Below are positions 1 to 13,536 of a stretch of 21,521 bases of DNA, in pieces; position 1 is the stretch's first letter; each line of letters begins with the position of its first letter. Both the position numbers and the translations under genes were made by a program. The notes under the pieces are model-generated. The model was not told where the DNA came from and did not search any database. It saw only the letters and a list, made by a program, of their open reading frames with translations. This DNA comes from Isoetes engelmannii. Taxonomy: Eukaryota; Streptophyta; Lycopodiopsida; Isoetales; Isoetaceae. The stretch spans positions 1 to 21,521 of the forward strand of contig JAANSK020267936.1 in the NCBI GenBank assembly GCA_011763485.2, written 5' to 3'.

Positions 1-5
1 GTTGA

Positions 6-3444
<3,439 letters not shown>

Positions 3445-3584
3445 TTGAATTTTTGGTCATCTATATTTCTACAGTTCTTGCATTTTGGATTGCCACATAC
3501 ACATCTGTATAGAGATACCAAGCAATTGGCAGTTGATGATCTGTATAAGGTTATCCAAGTACTGTCTAGTAATCTATTATGATG

Positions 3585-3590
3585 AATAAA
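3585..3590 (+). promoter_or_regulatory. Candidate poly(A) signal of VPS4
   Basis: AATAAA lies about 140 bp after the VPS4 stop codon, a usual distance for a plant 3' untranslated region. Assigned by motif and position only. Confidence 0.4.
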
Positions 3591-3599
3591 TATCCTAGT

Positions 3600-4116
3600 T
3601 CAGCTGAAGATGCTGAATTTAAATATAGGTTGTGAAAAATCAGTTATCTGTTTTAGCAAAATGGACCAAACTTGCAGTCAAGGGTCATTCTTTGAGAAGT
3701 CCATTTCTAACACTTTCTGGTGCTGTATGTTGTGGAGAACTGTGCATGGCAAAACTGTTACATGCCCTTCAGGGTGCAAATAATAGGAGGAACATACGAT
3801 TATAGCTGGGAAGATGGCGTTGCACTTAAAATCATTCCAATTGCTAATGCTGTTAATCAACTACTATTGGTAAGATGGAGCTCGTGTGATGAAGATCTGG
3901 CAACAATTTGTTTCCATGGCCAGAATTTGAATCGGGTTATATTTACGGAGATTACAAATTGTTAGCCACCCAAGGTCAGTGCCACAGCAAGCAATAGCAA
4001 ATTATTGCTACCCTCCAGGCTTAATCACACATTTTGTTTCTGGATATCTTTATCCAGAATTTGCAACTGTAATTGCTAGCCCTGCACATTCGATTGGTGA
4101 CAAAGTGGATATGTCT
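3600..4116. other. Intergenic spacer after VPS4
   Basis: No gene recognised. An open stretch of 81 codons (3720-3965, plus) has no motif or neighbour that supports it. Confidence 0.5.
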
Positions 4117-4296
4117 AAATAAGTAAAGTGACGGTGGTTGTGCTACAGACACGTAGTGTAAAAGTGCATAGCTAGCACGGAGGTAATCACATTGGAAGTA
4201 GTTTTTAAATAAGGTGACAAAGTGGTGGTTGTGCTTCAGAGATTGTGCTTCAGAGATGTTGTAAAAGTGCATAGCTAGCAACATTGGAAGCAATTC
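4117..4296 (+). repeat. Diverged tandem duplication, unit about 90 bp
   Basis: Copy one starts near 4117 and copy two near 4207. Both contain GGTGGTTGTGCT, then GTAAAAGTGCATAGCTAGCA and ACATTGGAAG in the same order. Copy two also has an internal direct repeat of TTGTGCTTCAGAGA; copy one has a short insertion before the last block. Confidence 0.8.
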
Positions 4297-4526
4297 CTAG
4301 AATATGTCCATAAGTAGTAAGTAGATGATTTTCACTTCGAATATGAAGGATGCTTGCATGTTTGCTTATCAAAAGATGCACGAGCTCAGAATTAAGACAT
4401 AGATGGAATGTGAGCCTCGAGAATTTAGAATGTGCTAGTTTTGCTAAATAAGACCTATGAGCTACCATACCCAACATATACAACCACCATAGTAATGTAT
4501 CCACTTTTGTGGACATCCTAGTACTA

Positions 4527-4660
4527 GCATCTTATGTTTTAGAGGTGGTTGAGCACCAAAGTAAAGGAGGGCATCTTATGTTCTAGAGGTGGTTGAGCAC
4601 CAAAGTAATGTATCTACTTACGCATCTTACGTTCTAGAGGTGGTCGAGTAGCACATCTAT
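4527..4660 (+). repeat. Three-unit tandem repeat, about 44-51 bp
   Basis: Units start at 4527, 4571 and 4622, each with GCATCTTA(T/C)GTT(T/C)TAGAGG followed by TGGT(T/C)GAG. The first two continue into GCACCAAAGTAA; the third diverges at its end. Confidence 0.85.
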
Positions 4661-4743
4661 GTATAGTCGAGACACACTGACATTTCAATAAAATTATTAC
4701 TATCAAGTTTTTCTTTAAAAGACTCTTTCGAGCATAGTAATAC

Positions 4744-4823
4744 GCTTATTGTGTTTAGTTCTAGACTAGACTAGATGGTCTTCTTATAAGCTTGTTGTGT
4801 TTATTACTAGACTTGATGGTCTT
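4744..4823 (+). repeat. Short diverged tandem duplication
   Basis: 4744-4782 and 4790-4823 share GCTT(A/G)TTGTGTTTA followed by CTAGACT and GATGGTCTT. The first copy has an extra CTAGA repeat. Confidence 0.7.
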
Positions 4824-4915
4824 TGTGAACAATAAGATTCTATTGGATTCCTATACATTGTTTGTAGTTAGACCTTATGTCTCGTTGATGTATAAGCAAC
4901 TCTAACACAAAAAAT

Positions 4916-5500
4916 TGATTTTCCTAAATATCAGCAATCCGTGCCGCGAGATCAGGATTCTAGAATGGGCAAGCATGCATATCTCGCATCCAAGCATTGC
5001 ACGCATTTTTTGGACATCTTTGTTGGGAGAATGCCACTTTTAATGCAAGGTTATTCATCAACGTCTCATTGGCACTTCCTCATCTCTCTCTTTGTTTAGG
5101 TCCCATAGGCCAATTCGTCTCCATGGACGATAAAAAATCTTTTCTATTCTCAGCAGCACCTTATTCTCATTCTTTGAAACCATGCAGGGGAGGGGCTTCT
5201 TCCTGCCTGGTTTGACTATTTTGGCATTTCTTTCCTTACTATAGCAAGTCCTTTCTTGGCCTTGTCTCTTCTTTGTAGAAATTCCTTTAACCTTCGCCCT
5301 CATTCTCATTTTGGTAAACGGTCTCATCGGGAGTTTTTTCATACTCATGCAAGCCCAATTTTAGAATGTCATCTATCCGAGACATCAGATCGGGATCATA
5401 TGATGGGCATGCATTTTTTGGGCCTCTGGTTTGTTGGAGATCGCTATTTAATGCAAGGTTCTTCATCAACGTTTCATCGACGCTTCGTCATCTCTCTTAG
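4916..5500. repeat. Pair of diverged direct repeats of unknown origin
   Basis: Copy one (about 4916-5084, resuming at about 5151) and copy two (about 5356-5500) align over about 150 bp, including GCATTTTTTGG, TTTAATGCAAGGTT and TTCATCAACGT. Read on the minus strand both give similar peptides, containing NLAL, then PKNAC, then PDL with R-I-x-D-I, so the unit may derive from a coding sequence I cannot name. Copy one carries a roughly 30-bp local expansion and is split by a LINE 3' end. Confidence 0.7.
5085..5150 (+). mobile_element. LINE 3' end fragment (about 66 bp)
   Basis: The segment contains TCCCATAGGCCAATT, then CTCCATGGACGATAAAAA and TTCTATTCT, matching the last 65 bp of the larger LINE copies at 7571 and 15490 in order. 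It interrupts copy one of the flanking direct repeat: CATCTCTCTT continues straight to AGCAGTACC in copy two but is separated by this piece in copy one. This is an extreme 5' truncation; target duplication is not clear because the left junction shares TCTCT with the target. Confidence 0.8.
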
Positions 5501-7190
5501 CAGTACCCCCCACACCCCCCTCTCCCAAATTGTCGTGGGGCAGCTTGAGCAGCCCCTCTATTTGAAGAGATTGTTTTGTCACGTGGCATGTATGGTTAGC
5601 CCCTCCACTTTGAGAGTTTTTTATTTCACTAACCCGTCAATCTCATGGAATTCGCTATTAGGATAAATAATATCTGGAGCTACATCTACTCTAACAAAAT
5701 ATTACATTATGCTCTAGTGTGTTGGTGATGTGCAGCTACAGAATGACAAGCAGTTTCGACTTCTTCATTCATGGGTATGAGAAATATTATTCAGCCTTAT
5801 GTTTGTCCAAGCCCCTTGCCAAGGGCCTACCACTAGGTTTTCTTCGATTTTATTTTTATTTTTTTTATTTTTTTTGGGTGAAGTTGGGGGGTTGGAGTTT
5901 GTAGGCACACTCAGAGAACACTCTTTTCTAAGATATTACATTCCGGTAATGCATTCAAGCAAGCATGCAATTGACACATTATCTTAAAACGTAGCACGGG
6001 ATATGGCCGTCAAAATTTCAAAGAATATACTGATGCAAATAATGTGTGCTGTCATTTTTATAGTCATTTATCATTTCCAAAATTTGCACGGAGGTTCGTC
6101 CAATGCGTATACAAAAACAAAAAGGTACAGCTGAAATTGTTATTTATGGCAGAGCTGGGGGAACAAGTACACAAACATCAAGTTCACCAAGCATATGGAT
6201 GAATATAACCAGGTGCGAGTTTCATCTATCCACAATTCATAAGAAGATAAGAGCATTGGTCATGAGGTATGTGTTAGATTAAGCCAATTATATAATGCAT
6301 GTGTTGGGAGCTTATTTCATAATAGCAGGGCAGAAAGCAAGTTAATCACAATATTACAATTGACATGCTCAATAAAGATAGGTGGAAAAAGGAATGTCAT
6401 GGTGAAGCAAGGTATGGAACCTAATAGTTCAAAGAATGACATTGAAGAATTATTGGGAGTTTGAAGCTAATGGCTCTTCAGAAACGGCATGTTATTGTGG
6501 ATCAACACCATTTTTGCTACTTGTTTTTAGGTCTTTTTCTTCTTATTGAACATGATTGGCACTTCAGCTTTAACAAGGGGTCTATATTAGGCTTTAAGTG
6601 AGGAATGTGGAATGTCAACTTGTTGGGAGTAGAAGAAAAATGTGAAAAGCTTTCAAACTATTGATGCGATCTTTAGGAAGGAGCTACATGAGATATCCTT
6701 AGGTGGACTTACACAAGAAAACACTCTCAAACACGCCTTATTTCATCAGGAAGCTTCTTTATTGCGGAATCACCTTCAAAAATAGCAATGGACTTGGAAG
6801 AAAGCTTACAAAATATGTTGTCAATGTGATTTTTTAACTTGATTTCATTTGAATTATTGCTTGGCTTCTCTCTGTGAGCCAGAGAGTAGACAAGTCTGTC
6901 TCATTCTTCAACAACATTATTAAATGCCAATTGCCTATACTTGTATAAGAAATAGGTCCATCTCTGCGCCCAATATGTATTATGTAAGCGATCATTGTTT
7001 TCACTATCTGCTATTTAATGTTTTCCTGCCTTTTGGAGCTCTCCTATATGCAGGCAAGTGGCCTCTAAATCTCAGTCAGTTTGAGCCTCAATGCTGCAAA
7101 ATAAACACTCAGTAACATTAGTGTAATAAGTATAGAACTAGATTCTCAAGACTTCTATTGTTGTAAAGTAAGGTTAGTTTAACAAGTATA
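5501..7190. other. AT-rich spacer, no gene recognised
   Basis: Open stretches here are short and carry no motif I know. A T-rich tract lies at 5846-5876. No inverted-repeat ends or retroelement tail were found by eye. Confidence 0.5.
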
Positions 7191-7570
7191 GATGATGTTT
7201 TGTATGGCATTTTTTGCATATAAATTACTGAACAAGCTAAAAAAAATTCCTTCCTTTCAGATTCAAGTATCAGTTGGGAGCTTTTATAATCAATCTTGAA
7301 TGAAAATGGCAGGCAGGTAGGCAGACAAGTAGGCAGGGAACTTAGGCTAGTCAGTAAAAAGTACAGACATTATATCTGCTCTAAATATTATACTTATAAG
7401 ATTCAGAGAAATGAAATTACAGAGGGGCACTATATTCGTGGTATGTGAAGAATGTTTTGTATGACATTTTTTCATATAGAATTTAAGACTCCAACCTAAA
7501 GCTTAAAGTATTAATAAGCTACAAGAAGATTCTTTCCTTCTATATGCAAGTGTCAGTTGGGAGCTTTATA

Positions 7571-10036
7571 CCTAGGCGGGCTTCCCGCCTGGGCATTCCA
7601 CCATCGATCAGTTGTTCGCACTGCGAGCCATCATTGAGGACAGCAGGAACCGCCGCCGGGACCTCTACTGCTGCTTTGTTGACTTCGCGTAGGCTTTGAC
7701 ATGGTGCCCCGCGACAAGCTGTGGACCAGACTGCAAGGGCTCGGCACGCTACCGGACTTGCAGAATGCGATCTACAGGCTGTATGAGACATGCTCCGGAC
7801 GCCTGACACCCATGATGCAGCCGGTGAGTGGCAGTATCGGAGTATGGCAAGGATGTCCCCTCTCGTCAACACTGTTCGGCCTCTACATTGACCAGTTGGA
7901 GCCATGAATGATGCAGCACGGCGGAGGAGGCACCCCGTTGGTGCACCATGTGGTCAGGCAGCTGATCTGCGCCAATGACGTTGACCTCCTAGCGCACACT
8001 ATGGAGGACATGCATCGTCACCTGGATGCACTAGCCATTTTTTGCCAGCACACCAGCATGCGAGTTAACCTCGCGAAGACCAAGGTCCTGTTGATCTCAT
8101 CCTCTCGACATCCGCAGACGCCTTCCTTCACATACCAGGGGGAACCAGTAGAGGTCGCTCCCACCTATAAGTATTTGGGCATAGAGTTCTCCACCACCAT
8201 GCACTGGGATAGTTGCAACCTGCTACGGGTAACAGCCGGCTGGAAGGCCTTGCACGCCATGCATAATAGCAGTTACCAGGAAGAGCTGTATGCCTAAGAG
8301 CACCAGTCGCGCCTCTTCAGGGCTCTAGTAGAGCCGGTCCTCTTGTATGGCGTGGAAGTTTGGGGTCCGGTCATCTCCATCGCCACCTGGGGTGACCTTG
8401 AACGAGTGCAGAAAGCTTTCTTGGCGCATGCCCTCGGGGTGAAGCAGACTGTGCCATATCACATACGGCTCCAAGAGACAGGTTTCCTTCTCCTCCAGAG
8501 AGTAGCCATGTGCCGCCACCTGTTGTATTTCCAAAAGGTAGATCGGATGGATGAAGACCGGTTACCAAGGGCAGCCTTGGCGGTCGCGATGGGCCCGCAG
8601 CGCCTCAAAGCCTGCTAAAAGACAAGCAGGCGCAGTGGTTGTCCCAATGGCTAGTCCAGACACACAGGTGCGTACGAGTCCGCACGAAGGACCACGAGGA
8701 GCTGAAGGCCTACCTGGACACTTGCTTCCTTGGCAAACTCTGGGAGACCGAGGCCCTGGCGCAGGTGAAGCTCGGGCATTACAGAGAACAAGTGAATCCC
8801 ACGCTTAAGGGGGGACCCCAGCAATACCTCCGCACTCCCCTCTCCATGAAAAAGCGCAGGCTGATCGCCTCCATCCGAATGGGCGATCATCACCTCCGAG
8901 TTGAAACTGGGCGATGGGTAAGGCAAGCACGTGAGGACAGGACTTGCCAATGCTTAGGGTAGCCCTTAAGGACGAAACCTCTCCAAAATGCTATATTTTT
9001 AAGAAGTTACAAACTATGTTTTAGTAGGATCTGTTATGGATGAAAATAGTAAAATTAGCCAACTTTTCTACAAACAAATCTCACTCCACTTGAAAATTCG
9101 CCATGTCCACAAGTGGCACAATCGTGGATTCGCCTTATATTCTATCCTCTAGAAGATTCTCAAGCAATCGCCCAATATTCTAAGTTGCTTCATAACCTAA
9201 TCTACTTACTATATCCATTCAGGTACATATGATAATTTTAAGAGCTAATTTATTGGCTATTGTAATGCAATTCAGACTTTTAAGGAAGAATTAGAGAAGA
9301 TTTGTTCTTGACCACTTTGGCTTGCATTTTCTTACATACCTTCCTTTTAATAGATTGGTTTTAATGTATTTTTGCCCTTGACAACTATGATTGAACAAAA
9401 TTTCCTTATATAAATTGTACTTGGAAAAAAAAAACACTTAACTCTTGACTAAAGAACATTGGTCATGATTCGCCTAGATTTTTATAAAAACTATTCATAT
9501 CTAGAAAACATTCGCCACCATAACTAATCTTGTTAATATATTATTCGCCCGACCTTCTAAATTATGCTTACACAGATTTTGTCTTAAGGGCAACCCTGCC
9601 AATGCTGCCGCCAGGGGGTCCTTGAGGACGAACGTCATGCTCTGCAAACATGCCCCTCCTATGAACAGATCAGAGCACGGTACCGGCAGTTAGTGATCCC
9701 GGGCCAGGCACTCCATCTCATGAAGTACTGAAGCGGTAGGAACTCTTGGGTCATATCTTCAAGAGGTCCTAGACGAACGGCATCGACTTTGTCCCTCTCG
9801 TCTGTGAAGGCCTCCACTTTGTCCCCCTAGCTTGGGATGACATCCCTGTGTTCTGTATTTTGTATACCAGCAAGCGCATTGCTGCCACAATTTTCCCATG
9901 GGTGTTTTTTCACCCGGGCCGTAATACGCTTGTTGTTTCTATTGTACAGGTTCCACAGGCCAATTGGCCTCCATGAACGATAAAAATCTTATTCTATTCT
10001 ATTCTATTCTATTCTATTCTATTCTATTATGTTCTA
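7571..10036 (+). mobile_element. LINE (non-LTR retrotransposon), 5'-truncated and dead
   Basis: The element starts inside the reverse transcriptase and has no endonuclease or ORF1. Visible motifs: PPGHSTIDQLFALR; motif A FVDFA then AFDMVPRDKLW; motif B GVWQGCPLSSTLF; motif C LICANDVDLL, where the usual A-D-D reads A-N-D so the first catalytic aspartate is gone; then YKYLGIEFS and LYGVEVWG. Frame 7701-8618 is read through three stops, a frame change lies before 7701 and another near 8620. The C-terminal part has a CQC...H...C zinc-knuckle-like end, split by a hAT-type insert. The 3' region carries an internal duplication, a hairpin, a 14-bp palindrome at 9957-9970 and a (TATTC)n tail from about 9990. 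Clade not assigned; it does not look like typical plant L1. Confidence 0.92.
8955..9598 (+). mobile_element. hAT-type MITE, 644 bp, nested in the LINE
   Basis: Terminal inverted repeats are TAGGGTAGCCCTTAAG at the left and, read inward from the right, CAGGGTTGCCCTTAAG (16 bp, two differences), with GACGAAA/ACAAA continuing. The flanks are an identical 8-bp duplication CCAATGCT at 8947-8954 and 9599-9606. YAGGG ends plus an 8-bp duplication are the hAT signature. The interior is AT-rich with no transposase, so it is non-autonomous. The LINE copy at 15490 has the uninterrupted site (CCAGTGCT at 15673-15680), which confirms both edges. Confidence 0.92.
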
Positions 10037-10170
10037 TGATTGATCTTAAATGAAGATGGCAAGCTGCCAGGCAGCAAGCTTAGGTAGCAAAAAACTCGAC
10101 AGTCATTATATTTGCTCTGATTGTTATATCAGATTTTAGAGAAATGAAATTACAATGGGCCACTATATGG

Positions 10171-10848
10171 ATACACAAGAAATTTCAATTCGGTTGTGCA
10201 TATGGGAGCTTTATATGATGATAACAATGATATTCTTTTTCCAGAATCTCACTGACTTTGAAGTTTCATATTTGCCCATAGAAATTACATGCACACACAT
10301 AGTTAACCTTCAATGATAAAAATTTAATAATAGATTTACATTTTTTTTTTCTTTAGTATCCTAATGGAATTAAATGTCTCGCTATATCATGACATAAATT
10401 TCTCATAAATCGTCAAATCTACTACATTTGCACTAATGTTTTTTTCATAACTTTAGCCATATGAAAAGCCAAATAGTGAACTTTATACGAATATGATTAG
10501 CCGTAAAAAATGCAAGGACATTTAAATCTGTATAACTTTAGCCAATTGTGATTTTGGTGTTGAATATTTAATGCCCTTAAAATTTACCCTGTAAGCCACC
10601 TTGGGACCTTCATGACTTCATATGCCTTGGAACCATGTCACAGTTTTGCTCAAACCATCAATTTTGTTCTATGTCAGTAAGAAATAGCAGTAAGAAATAG
10701 CAGTACTGACATAGAGCCATTTTTACTTTTTGAGCGTTTGGCATTTAGAAGGTTGTTAGCCTTTTTTGATGGTCATGCATGTGTTGCTATACTTTGGAAA
10801 AGCAACATTTTGCAGTATGTACTTCATCGTTCCTAGTTAATTAAAAAA
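10171..10848. other. AT-rich spacer
   Basis: No gene recognised. The motif TTTAGCCA occurs at about 10454 and 10545 with ATTAGCC between them, resembling motifs in the intron-like stretch near 18180-18440; this may be a decayed MITE family. A 13-bp direct repeat (AGTAAGAAATAGC) lies near 10677-10703. Confidence 0.4.
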
Positions 10849-10849
10849 T

Positions 10850-11236
10850 CTACTCACACAAACCATTACATCCAACATTTTAAGATAAATCCCCCCTGAA
10901 ACACAAACCATTATATCCAACATTTTAAGATAAATCCCCCCTAAAACCACGAGTTATGCCTTGATTTGGACCATAGATAGCAATCCTCGTTTGTGGGGTA
11001 TGATCGTACAAGTTTTTATTTTTATTTTTTATTGTATAGCGAGACTTGCATAATACTATAAGGTTTGTCGCAATGTACTAAGTGGTGTTGATTTCATAAG
11101 TGTATTATACTGTTTTAGTAACTATAAAAGCTGCCCCACATCACCCCCGTGTGAAGATGCACCCAAACCAAAGGGGGTATTCTGGGAAATTTAATGTAAA
11201 AGTGTTAGATGTAATGACTTGTGTTAACTAACACGA
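10850..11236. mobile_element. MITE-like inverted-repeat element, unclassified
   Basis: The left arm near 10855-10898 (ACACAAACCATTACATCCAA, then CATTTTAAGATAAATCCCCC) matches the right arm near 11183-11230 read on the minus strand (ACACAAGTCATTACATCTAA, then CACTTTTACATTAAATTTCCC). The left arm is itself duplicated in tandem (10857-10901 and 10902-10946, period 45). About 240 bp of AT-rich DNA without coding capacity lie between the arms. Target duplication and family are not clear. Confidence 0.65.
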
Positions 11237-11600
11237 TTTGGGCCCCTTCAGGGTCTTGAGAATGGTGTAGGGATGGATGAACGAAGTATATAACACCTGT
11301 AATGGTATTATAGATATATTCAAAACATTTTATTGATATATTTATTTAGGAACTTAAAAACAAAAATAAAAAGACAAAAAGACAAAAAACAAGCGTGATT
11401 ATATACATGACAATATAAAAAATTGCAAATGTGATAATTGTATTGTCATTTTGGATATTTAGATGCAGTGGGCTTTATCTTTATCTTTCAAAAATAAAAT
11501 GAAAGCAAAACCAATAAGTAATGATAAACAGTATGCCCTATGAACAAAACTAATAAACGCAATGCTTGTAAAGTCCTTGTATATTCAATAAATTTTTACG
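11237..11600. other. AT-rich spacer
   Basis: Rich in A tracts, with no coding signal or repeat end recognised. Confidence 0.4.
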
Positions 11601-11672
11601 GATATTCAAAAGTTGCCTCGAAAGCATGTGCAAGGGGATATTCAAAAGTTGCCTCGAAAGCATGTGCAAGGT
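11601..11672 (+). repeat. Perfect 36-bp tandem duplication
   Basis: Two copies of a unit starting GATATTCAAAAGTTGCCTCG follow each other at 11601-11636 and 11637-11672. They are essentially identical, unlike the other duplications in the window, so this is probably the youngest. Confidence 0.9.
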
Positions 11673-12960
11673 TGTACATAGCAATTCCAGAAGCATTGGC
11701 AAAAGATTACCGACATCACATTGTAATCTTGCATTTTAAATCTTAAGTTAAATGTCACGTCCTTGTGACGAACAATTCCTGAGATCAAAAGATGAACAAA
11801 ATTATTCCAAAATATCTTTTCATAACCAAGGTTGCAGGCATTTATGCACACAATGGTCTCTTACCTTACATCTAAGAGAAAAGTACCTAAAGCTATCAAG
11901 TAGGTTTCTGTCACAAGTCTCACATGTTTTAGTAACCCCTTTGGCATGTTTTGGCCTGAGAGATGCACTTATACAAAAGGGGGATATGCCATATGCGTGC
12001 GTAGGGTGACGAAAAACTCCCCCTATGTAGTTCTGTGAAAGGGAAATTTAACCCCTTCCACACAAAATTTACGTCAAGCAGTGGCAAAAAAAAACCCTTA
12101 ACTCCTCCATATACCTGTGAAATGGGTCCAAAAACCCCATTCAGAAACACCACTCGTCGTGGTATGAAGATCTTCGGATCTGCAACACGTTACAAAGGAT
12201 TAGAGAGATCAAAATACAACCCCCGCCTTGTATATGGGAACTACCCTGCTAGTGGTCCACTGTGGGGGGAAAGCCGTCTTGCAATGCCCTATTGAACAAT
12301 GCTGTCATGATGGGCACCACCGGAAGCCCAGCCCATTTGAGTAGTGTCAACCAACACACCAAGATAGTGGCCTTTTAAATATTATGCACTCCACACCAAA
12401 GTAGTGGGATCCTTAATGGGCTAACCTCTGAAAAGTTTTCTCCTGCCCATATCATTGCCTCAAGCATGTGGAACGAGGTATTGAACCATAGGCTCTGATA
12501 CACTACATCCATGGTGCAGTGTTGCTCTAAAAATAAAATAACATTAGTCGATGTAAAGTAAATATGATTTTTTCTTTTTCCACCCATCAATCGCAATTGC
12601 TGTGAGTCAAGTACATCCATACTTGGTCATAAGCTTTTAGAAGATAAAATCAAGCTTAGGGGAAATTCTCCATAATCTACCGGTCTTGAATCATATTTCC
12701 AACACACGCCCAAAAAGGCTTTGCCCTACCACAAATGCGGCATTGGCTCGAGAATTCACATGGCATGTTGCTCTAACAATTGATTCACATGCGAAAGCAA
12801 TCATAGCTCTTCAATGTAGTATTTTTTTCTATTCCATGGCATTGCATGCCATAACATGGACCCTAGCAACAATGATTTGTGCCAGCTCAATCAGCATGCA
12901 CTTAATTAGCTTTCCATTATGAGCATTCTTAATCTCTTAATTGCAGACACAAGCAATCTT
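11673..12960. other. Spacer with a fossil primer-binding-site-like motif
   Basis: No gene recognised. An 86-codon open stretch (12035-12295, plus) has no known motif. At 12484-12502 the minus strand reads TGTATCAGAGCC, close to the complement of the 3' end of plant initiator tRNA-Met used as primer site by many LTR retrotransposons. No LTR pair or retroviral domain could be traced, so at most this is a fragment of an old element, or a tRNA-derived SINE. Confidence 0.35.
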
Positions 12961-13140
12961 TTCAGTAAACCAAATCTCAGCATAACAAACGTCATAGTTA
13001 CATGAAGTAACGTGGTTATAGTTTGCACAGATTTTGTCATGTAATATATGTCAATAAACCAAATCTCAGCATAACAAACGTCATACTTACATGGTGTAAC
13101 TTGGTTATAGTTGGCAGGGATTTTGTCATATAATATATGC
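12961..13140 (+). repeat. Tandem duplication, unit about 89 bp
   Basis: 12961-13050 and 13051-13140 share TAAACCAAATCTCAGCATAA, CAAACGTCATA, TTACATG, GTGGTTATAGTT-like and ATTTTGTCAT(G/A)TAATATATG. Copies differ at scattered sites. They lie downstream of the ARA6 stop codon. Confidence 0.9.
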
Positions 13141-13536
13141 TGAAGGGTTAAAAGTTTTTTAAGCTCTCTACAATAACTTTGGACCAAGAACGTGTAGCCA
13201 GCAAGTTGAACGACCATCTTTGGACCTCCAAATAATTTTCTGGAAATATATTCTTCAAGAAAAAATAATTTTCTGGAAAGCCAAAGTATGACTATGCACA
13301 CCAATGTAAAAAACTTAGATGGCTGATTGAACAAATTTATTACAGGCTCATAACTGTGTGCAGGCAATGTCCTATAAAATAATCTGCACTATAAAAGGCG
13401 AGATCAAGTTTGAAGTTGTTCATGTGTTGCCAAACATAGCAATGAAAGAAAAAAGGATGGATGGATATACAAAGGCAATAAATTAATACATTTGAAATAT
13501 TTTCTAAGCATTCTCGAAATCTTTTGATTTTACAGT
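13141..13536 (-). promoter_or_regulatory. Probable 3' flank of ARA6 with a poly(A) signal candidate
   Basis: This stretch follows the ARA6 stop on the minus strand. AATAAA on the minus strand occupies 13336-13341, about 196 bp after the stop, and is the best visible poly(A) signal candidate. Nothing else was recognised. Confidence 0.35.

Larger units (their letters stand above)
7191..10170 (+). repeat. 256-bp tandem duplication, second unit split by a LINE
   Basis: Unit A is 7191-7446. Unit B starts at 7447, runs to 7570, and resumes at about 10037 to 10170. Shared blocks in order are ATGTTTTGTATG, CATTTTTT, TTCCTTC, CAGTTGGGAGCTTT, GATGGCA-like and GCAGGCAG-like tracts, ACAGTCATTATAT-like, GAGAAATGAAATTACA and GCACTATAT-like. 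Because unit A is the empty site, the LINE ends can be read from the break. A short third piece, GGGAGCTTTATATGAT, lies near 10204. Confidence 0.85.

Noticed and set aside
4735-4760. TAGTAATACGCTTATTG resembling the LINE 3' region
   Set aside because: Only about 13 bases match, with no following CCCATAGG or GACGAT terminus; it lies within its own small tandem repeat.
5256-5666. Open frame of 136 codons on the plus strand
   Set aside because: No recognisable motif, and it overlaps the repeat pair whose minus strand looks more like former coding sequence.
7540-7905. Open frame of 121 codons on the minus strand
   Set aside because: It is antisense to the LINE reverse transcriptase, whose motifs lie on the plus strand.
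12035-12295. Open frame of 86 codons on the plus strand
   Set aside because: Biased composition and no known domain or conserved neighbour; too weak to call a gene.
12906-13367. Open frame of 153 codons on the minus strand
   Set aside because: Much of it is the translation of a tandem DNA duplication, giving a repeated peptide; it lies in the ARA6 3' flank and has no family match I know.
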